DNA from: Deltaproteobacteria bacterium
Lineage (GTDB): Bacteria > Myxococcota_A > UBA9160 > SMWR01
DNA length: 11,277 nucleotides
NCBI GenBank assembly: GCA_019313605.1
Contig: JAFDAW010000099.1
Span: forward strand, 1-11,277
Reading direction: 5' to 3'
Below, in pieces: positions 7,574 through 11,277 of this stretch. Position numbers and translations under genes: made by a program. Under the pieces are notes generated by a model. The model saw only the letters and a list, made by a program, of their open reading frames with translations, searched no databases and was not told the origin of the DNA. How positions within the stretch are numbered: the stretch's first letter is position 1; each line of letters opens with the position of its first letter.

Positions 7574-8320
7574 ATGGAAGAAAACGCCTACATCGCTTCG
7601 ATTGCCGCAGGTATCTTCTTCCTGGTCGCAGGCGTGCGTCTGCTCCGCCTGCACCGGCGGACGGGCGAGCGCCCAGAGCTGTTGCTTGGGCTCTACTTCG
7701 CGTTCTCAGGCCTCTACTACCTGGGCTACAACATCCCGAACCTGTTCCAAATCGACACCTGGCCTTACCAGCTCGACCTTCTGGTCGAATGGACCTTCGT
7801 CCTTGGTGTCTTTCCGTATCTATTCTTCATTCGCTCGGTGTTTCGCCCCGATGATGCTTGGGGGGGCTGGATTGTCGGAGCCTGCTCGGTCTTTCTACTG
7901 GCGGGCACTGTATTGACGACCGATGGCGGGAGCGTGGACTACTCATTCGGCAATCCGTGGTTCATCGTCCAGTGGTTGGGTTATACGGCACCATCCTTCT
8001 GGCTGGGCTGGGAGGCGCTGCTCTATCGACAGAACGCCACCAAGCGCGCCCGGATCGGGCTCTGTCCGCCGATCGTCGCAAATCGCTATCTGCTCATCGC
8101 TCTCTTCGGCGGCTTCCAGGTCCTCGCATGCCTCGGCGACCTGTCTTTTGCCAACGACATCAACGGCGATCAGGCGATCTCGCTGTTTACGGATGCGATT
8201 CTCGGTGGCACCGAAATCGCGTCTGTTGCAGTGCTCTGGCTCGCGTTCTTTCCGCCGCTCTTCTACACGAACTGGATCACCCGGCGGGCCGTGATCCTTC
8301 CCACACCGATGGACGGCTAA
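7574..8320 (+). CDS. Uncharacterised seven-helix membrane protein, cassette copy 3
   Basis: Third 248-residue paralogue with the same seven-helix pattern and predicted outside N-terminus, cytoplasmic C-terminus. The conserved signatures RRTGERPELLLG, PYLFFIRSVFRP, TKRARIGLC, IVANRYLL and GGTEIASVAVLWLAFFPP are present; outer-loop sequences (DTWPYQLDLL, TDGGSVDYSF, NDINGDQ) are its own. The ribosome site AGGGGA at 7562-7567 is 6 nt before ATG, the best-placed of the three 7TM genes. The stop is followed by the small gene after 4 nt. Function unknown. Confidence 0.88.
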   Translation: MEENAYIASIAAGIFFLVAGVRLLRLHRRTGERPELLLGLYFAFSGLYYLGYNIPNLFQIDTWPYQLDLLVEWTFVLGVFPYLFFIRSVFRPDDAWGGWIVGACSVFLLAGTVLTTDGGSVDYSFGNPWFIVQWLGYTAPSFWLGWEALLYRQNATKRARIGLCPPIVANRYLLIALFGGFQVLACLGDLSFANDINGDQAISLFTDAILGGTEIASVAVLWLAFFPPLFYTNWITRRAVILPTPMDG

Positions 8321-8324
8321 CGCG

Positions 8325-8636
8325 ATGGCCGCCGACCTCTTCGACCTCGCCGCTGAGAAGCTCGAGGGAAAGACCGACATGGACCGGCTCGCGGCCCGTG
8401 GAACGCTTCGCATTGCACTGAAGGAGGCGGGTCTGGACACGCGGAAGCTGACGATCCCGCAACTTCGCGCCGTCTTCGAGAAGCTGATGCCGAAGGAACT
8501 CGAAGCGCGAGGCGTCAGCGACGCTGCGGCTACATGTCAGGCTGCAATGAACGAGATCACGAGTTCAGCGGACTCGGTCGGCATCGCGTCTTCGACCTCG
8601 GCGGACGATGTCTTCAAACGCCTCGGCGAAAGCTGA
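8325..8636 (+). CDS. Uncharacterised 103-residue soluble protein, cassette copy 3
   Basis: Most diverged small protein of the array, about 68% identical to copy 2 by hand count and the same length. The central block is unchanged apart from one residue (LTIPQLRAVFEKLMPKELEA), and GVSDAAATC is identical to copy 2. Most changes lie in the N-terminal helix and the Ser/Ala-rich linker. The tail keeps the pattern, DDVFKRLG. It is the last gene of the array; 220 bp of non-coding DNA follows before the convergent hydratase operon. Function unknown. Confidence 0.85.
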   Translation: MAADLFDLAAEKLEGKTDMDRLAARGTLRIALKEAGLDTRKLTIPQLRAVFEKLMPKELEARGVSDAAATCQAAMNEITSSADSVGIASSTSADDVFKRLGES

Positions 8637-8856
8637 GCCGACTCGCTCTCGACTTTTCCCGCTGACCTGAATCCATTCTCTGGGCTACTGAGGGCCCCGT
8701 GCGGGTGCCGTCAGTTCGGGGCGTCGCTTACGAGCTGTGGGGAGGGCATCGCCAGACCGTTGTCAGCACAACGGGGACGTTGTTGAATAGTTGAATTGGG
8801 TGCGCACCCAATTCAACTATTCAACAACGTCCCCGTTGGCGCCCGCTGGCGTCCGT
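8637..8856. other. Convergent intergenic region
   Basis: Between the last cassette gene and the hydratase stop. Apart from the palindrome at 8769-8838 I see no gene, RNA or clear terminator. The 132 bp before the palindrome is unremarkable GC-rich sequence. Confidence 0.6.
8769..8838. repeat. Perfect 70-bp palindrome (35-bp arms, no loop)
   Basis: The arms 8769-8803 and 8804-8838 are exact reverse complements, centred on gggtgc|gcaccc; pairing stops cleanly at both ends. The arms mix a G-rich outer part (caacggggacgttg) and an AT-rich inner part (gaatagttgaatt). It lies between convergent genes, 132 bp after the last cassette stop and 18 bp after the hydratase stop. Transcribed either way it would form a very stable hairpin and could act as a shared bidirectional terminator or mRNA stabiliser, though no U-tract follows. 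It could also be a REP/MITE-like dispersed element; copies elsewhere in the genome would settle that. Confidence 0.9.
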
Positions 8857-9663
8857 CTAGAACCTGGAGTCGCGCCACTTGAGTGCGGCTTTGATCCCAT
8901 CCGTGCGGGCGATTTCGGAGAACTTCTTGCTGTCCGGCGTCTCGATCCCTTCGATCAGGACGTCGAGATCGCTGGCTGTATTCAGCGCCTCATTCATGCC
9001 CATGATTTCGAAGGCGCGGTTGATCGCCAGCTTCTGCAGGCGCATCGGCAGCGGATCGATCGACGCCATCCCGCGTGCCATCTCCATCGCTACGTTCAGA
9101 TATTCGCCTTCCGGCGCGACCTGGTTGATCAGGTTGATATCGAGCGCGCGCTGGGCGGAGATTCGATCGTTGCCGGTCAGGATCAGCTCCTTGGCCTGCT
9201 TGGGACCGGTGAGCCAGGGCAGGATCATCGCGACGATACCGGCGCCAAAGCGCAGTTCGGGCTCGCCGAAGAAGGTCTTCTCATCGGCGATCGTGATGTC
9301 GCACGCGACCGCCAGCTCACAACCGCCCGCGAGCGCGTAGCCGTGCACGGCTGCGATGGTCGGCTTGGGGCAGCGCCAGAAGCGCATGATGAAATCCATG
9401 TCGCTGGCCAGGCCCGTCTGAAGCTTGTCGAAATTCACCGCTTCGTCTTCCTGCGCGTAGGCGAGATCGAAGCCCGCGCAAAACGCGCGGCCGGCGCCCG
9501 TCAACACGATGACGTGAACATCGTCGTCTTTTTCGGCGACGTCCATCGCGGCGTTCACCTCGCCGACCAGCTGATCGCTGATCGCGTTGAGCTTCTTGGG
9601 CACGTTTAGCGTCAGGACGCCGACCGGCCCGTCTTTCTCGAATGTGATGGTTTCGTAAGCCAT
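8857..9663 (-). CDS. Enoyl-CoA hydratase/isomerase family protein (crotonase)
   Basis: Crotonase-fold enzyme acting on CoA thioesters, most likely hydrating a 2-enoyl-CoA in fatty- or aromatic-acid breakdown. The 268-residue length is normal. The oxyanion-hole motifs are GRAFCAGFDLA (residues 58-68) and HGYALAGGCELA (107-118). Both catalytic glutamates of classical hydratases are present: Glu116 in GGCE and Glu136 in FGEPELRFG. This supports hydratase over isomerase or CoA-hydrolase activity, but the family is broad and the chain specificity cannot be read. ATG at 9663 has GGAGG (9669-9673) 5 nt upstream. It is the second gene of an operon, 57 bp after the acyl-CoA synthetase, suggesting activation followed by hydration of the same acid. 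Confidence 0.92.
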   Translation of the reverse strand: MAYETITFEKDGPVGVLTLNVPKKLNAISDQLVGEVNAAMDVAEKDDDVHVIVLTGAGRAFCAGFDLAYAQEDEAVNFDKLQTGLASDMDFIMRFWRCPKPTIAAVHGYALAGGCELAVACDITIADEKTFFGEPELRFGAGIVAMILPWLTGPKQAKELILTGNDRISAQRALDINLINQVAPEGEYLNVAMEMARGMASIDPLPMRLQKLAINRAFEIMGMNEALNTASDLDVLIEGIETPDSKKFSEIARTDGIKAALKWRDSRF

Positions 9664-9720
9664 GAATTCCTCCGTTTTAGAAAAGTTGAACTGGGGGCAT
9701 GCGGCCGCGCAAACGAACGG

Positions 9721-11277
9721 TCAGCCGCGAACGACCAGAGCGTCCACCGCGATGCAGCCGTCGGGGCCAGCAATCAGCGGATTGACGTCAATCTCCTTCA
9801 CGCTGTCGCGCAGTGCGCAAACCAACGCCGAAAAACGACTGAGTGTGTCGGCCAGCGCGTCGATGTCGACCGCGGGGCGACCGCGGGCGCCGTCGAGCAG
9901 GGGGCGGATCTTCAATTTTTCGATTTCGCGCCGCGCCACGTCGGGACCGAAGGGCGGCAGGATCGCGCACACATCCTTCATGATCTCGACGAACACGCCG
10001 CCCGCACCGAGCATTACGATGGGACCGAAGTTCGGGTCGTCCACCATGCCCATGACCATCTCGACACCTTCGATCTTCAGCATCGGCGTGACGAGCACGC
10101 GCGGACCGAGGCGCGACGCGACGTCGCGATAAGCCTCGGCGAGCGACGCTGCGTCACCGATGTTGAGCACGACACCGCCGACATCGGACTTGTGAGCAAT
10201 GCCGGGCATCGCGGTCTTCAGCACGACGGGGTAGCCGAGCGCCTCGGCGCCAGCGACCGCGGCGGCCTCGTCTTCGGCAATCCGATACTCGGGCGCGGGC
10301 ACGCCGAAGTCGCGCAGCAGGTCGTAACCATCCGCTTCGTCGAGATCGGCCCCCTCGGCAAGCCGCGCGCGCCAGCGGGCGACGACTTCCGGATCGCACT
10401 CCGGCGCCGGCAATCGAGGCGGCAGCGCCAATCGATCGCGGCGCTCGAAGGCGTGACGGATCGCCTTCAGGCCGTTCACCGTGCCGTCGAGCACGGGAAT
10501 CCCCTTGTCGGTCAGAGCCCGAGCCATACCTTCGAACGGAGCCGTGGAGACGTTGGCGAGCAGGATCACCGGCTTTTCGGTCCGGTCGAACGCATCGGCG
10601 AGCGGTTTGCCGTATTCGCTTTCGAGGCTTTCGTTGAACGACAACTCGCCGGACATCGCGCTGATCGCCGTGTCGGGATCCTCCGCCAGGGTCGTGATGA
10701 AGTGGGTGAGATCCTCATCCCAATCCCCCGATCCGTCCCCCCATGCGTCGAGCGGATTGACGGGCTCGAGGGCGTGAAACAATCGCTCCTCGAGTTTGCT
10801 CGCCGTGGCTTCGTTGATGTCGGCGAAACGCACGCCCACGTCTTCCGCAACATCGACCACGAGTTCGCGCTCGCCGCCGGAATCGATCACGAGCGACAAG
10901 CCGCCCGGCCCGGGTTGGCGCTCCGATGACATCATGGCCACCGTACTGATCATCTCGTCGAGCGAGTAGACGCGGGTGACGCCGTAGTGGTCGAAGACCG
11001 CCTGGTAGGCGGCATCGTTACCAACCAGCGCGCCAGAATGGGTCTGGGCGAACGCCGCCGCCTTCTCCGATCGGCCGACCTTGCAGGCAATCACGGGTAC
11101 GCCCCGGGAGGCGGCCTTGTCGAGTGCGGCCCGAAAGGCTTCGGGCTGCCGGATCATCTCGCAGAACAGACACAGAAGCTTGGTGTCGTTGACCTCGAGC
11201 GCGTAATCCATGTACTCGTCCATCGTGACGCCAATTTCCTGGCCGGCGCTGACGATGGTGTTGAAGTTGACGCGCGG
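9721..11277 (-). CDS. ADP-forming acyl-CoA synthetase (acetyl-CoA synthetase-type), 5' partial
   Basis: NDP-forming acyl-CoA synthetase that joins a carboxylic acid to CoA with ATP, giving ADP and phosphate through phospho-histidine intermediates. The frame runs to the window edge; 17 residues before the first in-frame Met (11223) match the family (FNTIVSAGQE), so the start lies outside and the CoA-binding N-terminal domain is mostly missing. The succinyl-CoA-ligase-like part carries THSGALVGND (His codon 11038-11040), probably a phosphorylated His. A linker leads to a C-terminal ATP-grasp domain of roughly 210 residues with GYPVVLKTAMPGIAHKSDVGG (His codon 10192-10194), MLGAGGVFVEIMKD and EIDVNPLIA. 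The alpha- and beta-type halves are fused, as is common in bacteria. It precedes the hydratase by 57 bp. Substrate unknown: acetate, longer, branched or aromatic acids (FerA-type feruloyl-CoA synthetases belong here) are all possible. Confidence 0.9.
   Translation of the reverse strand, partial: PRVNFNTIVSAGQEIGVTMDEYMDYALEVNDTKLLCLFCEMIRQPEAFRAALDKAASRGVPVIACKVGRSEKAAAFAQTHSGALVGNDAAYQAVFDHYGVTRVYSLDEMISTVAMMSSERQPGPGGLSLVIDSGGERELVVDVAEDVGVRFADINEATASKLEERLFHALEPVNPLDAWGDGSGDWDEDLTHFITTLAEDPDTAISAMSGELSFNESLESEYGKPLADAFDRTEKPVILLANVSTAPFEGMARALTDKGIPVLDGTVNGLKAIRHAFERRDRLALPPRLPAPECDPEVVARWRARLAEGADLDEADGYDLLRDFGVPAPEYRIAEDEAAAVAGAEALGYPVVLKTAMPGIAHKSDVGGVVLNIGDAASLAEAYRDVASRLGPRVLVTPMLKIEGVEMVMGMVDDPNFGPIVMLGAGGVFVEIMKDVCAILPPFGPDVARREIEKLKIRPLLDGARGRPAVDIDALADTLSRFSALVCALRDSVKEIDVNPLIAGPDGCIAVDALVVRG

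Larger units (their letters stand above)
5413..8636 (+). repeat. Triple tandem repeat of a two-gene cassette (7TM protein + 103-residue protein)
   Basis: Three head-to-tail units begin at 5413, 6494 and 7574 (offsets 1081 and 1080 bp). Each has a 744-nt coding part plus stop for a 248-residue membrane protein, a 3-4 nt gap, a 309-nt coding part plus stop for a 103-residue protein, and (units 1 and 2) an 18-19 nt gap to the next unit. All six genes keep their exact length with no indel, although the membrane proteins have diverged to about 50-64% identity by hand count. This is an old tandem duplication under selection, not a recent expansion or assembly duplicate. Confidence 0.95.

Noticed and set aside
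5413..8320. 7TM proteins as microbial rhodopsins
   Set aside because: No lysine in TM7 (GTEIASVAVLW) for retinal attachment and no rhodopsin signature in TM3 or TM6.
5413..8636. Tandem array as an assembly duplication
   Set aside because: The units differ at many positions throughout and by single bases in spacing, which a duplicated contig would not show.
8769..8838. Palindrome as a standard rho-independent terminator
   Set aside because: No run of T follows either arm and the stem is far longer than usual; kept as a repeat with possible terminator use.
8791..9609. A 272-codon plus-strand frame across the hydratase gene
   Set aside because: It is antisense to a clear crotonase with catalytic motifs, and its start lies inside the palindrome; a GC-skewed shadow.

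Overview
The window is GC-rich chromosomal DNA from a Gram-negative bacterium. Supporting signs are an RND (MMPL/HpnN-type) inner-membrane exporter, a POT peptide transporter, strong GGAGG ribosome binding sites, and Arg-rich shadow frames typical of high GC. No rRNA, tRNA or taxonomic marker is present. The gene mix would fit an uncultured Myxococcota/Desulfobacterota/Binatota-like lineage, but that is only an impression.

Layout. (1) 1-1440 (+): the C-terminal half of an HpnN-like RND transporter whose start lies outside the window. (2) 1401-3101 (-): a two-gene operon, an ACT-ACT regulatory protein (GcvR-like) followed by a class V PLP aminotransferase of the isopenicillin-N-epimerase type. 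The aminotransferase is broken by a frameshift that looks like a roughly 40-bp deletion between two copies of a 9-bp repeat. (3) 3102-3440: divergent intergenic region with one weak dyad. (4) 3441-5300 (+): POT/PTR2 proton-coupled oligopeptide transporter. (5) 5413-8636 (+): three tandem copies, period about 1,080 bp, of a two-gene cassette. Each copy encodes a 248-residue seven-helix membrane protein and a 103-residue soluble protein. (6) 8637-8856: non-coding, with a perfect 70-bp palindrome at 8769-8838 between convergent transcription units. (7) 8857-11277 (-): an operon of an ADP-forming acyl-CoA synthetase (start beyond the window) and an enoyl-CoA hydratase/isomerase, probably part of acid activation and degradation through CoA thioesters.

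The most interesting part is the triplicated 7TM/small-protein cassette, which I cannot assign to a named system. All three copies keep exactly the same protein lengths despite strong divergence. The membrane proteins vary mostly in the loops predicted to face outwards and are conserved on the predicted cytoplasmic face and in TM7. Small proteins 1 and 2 are almost identical, although their membrane partners are only about half identical. This pattern suggests a set of membrane sensors or channels with different outside specificities sharing one cytoplasmic partner type, with gene conversion keeping two partners alike. That reading is inference; the repeat structure and the divergence pattern are directly visible.
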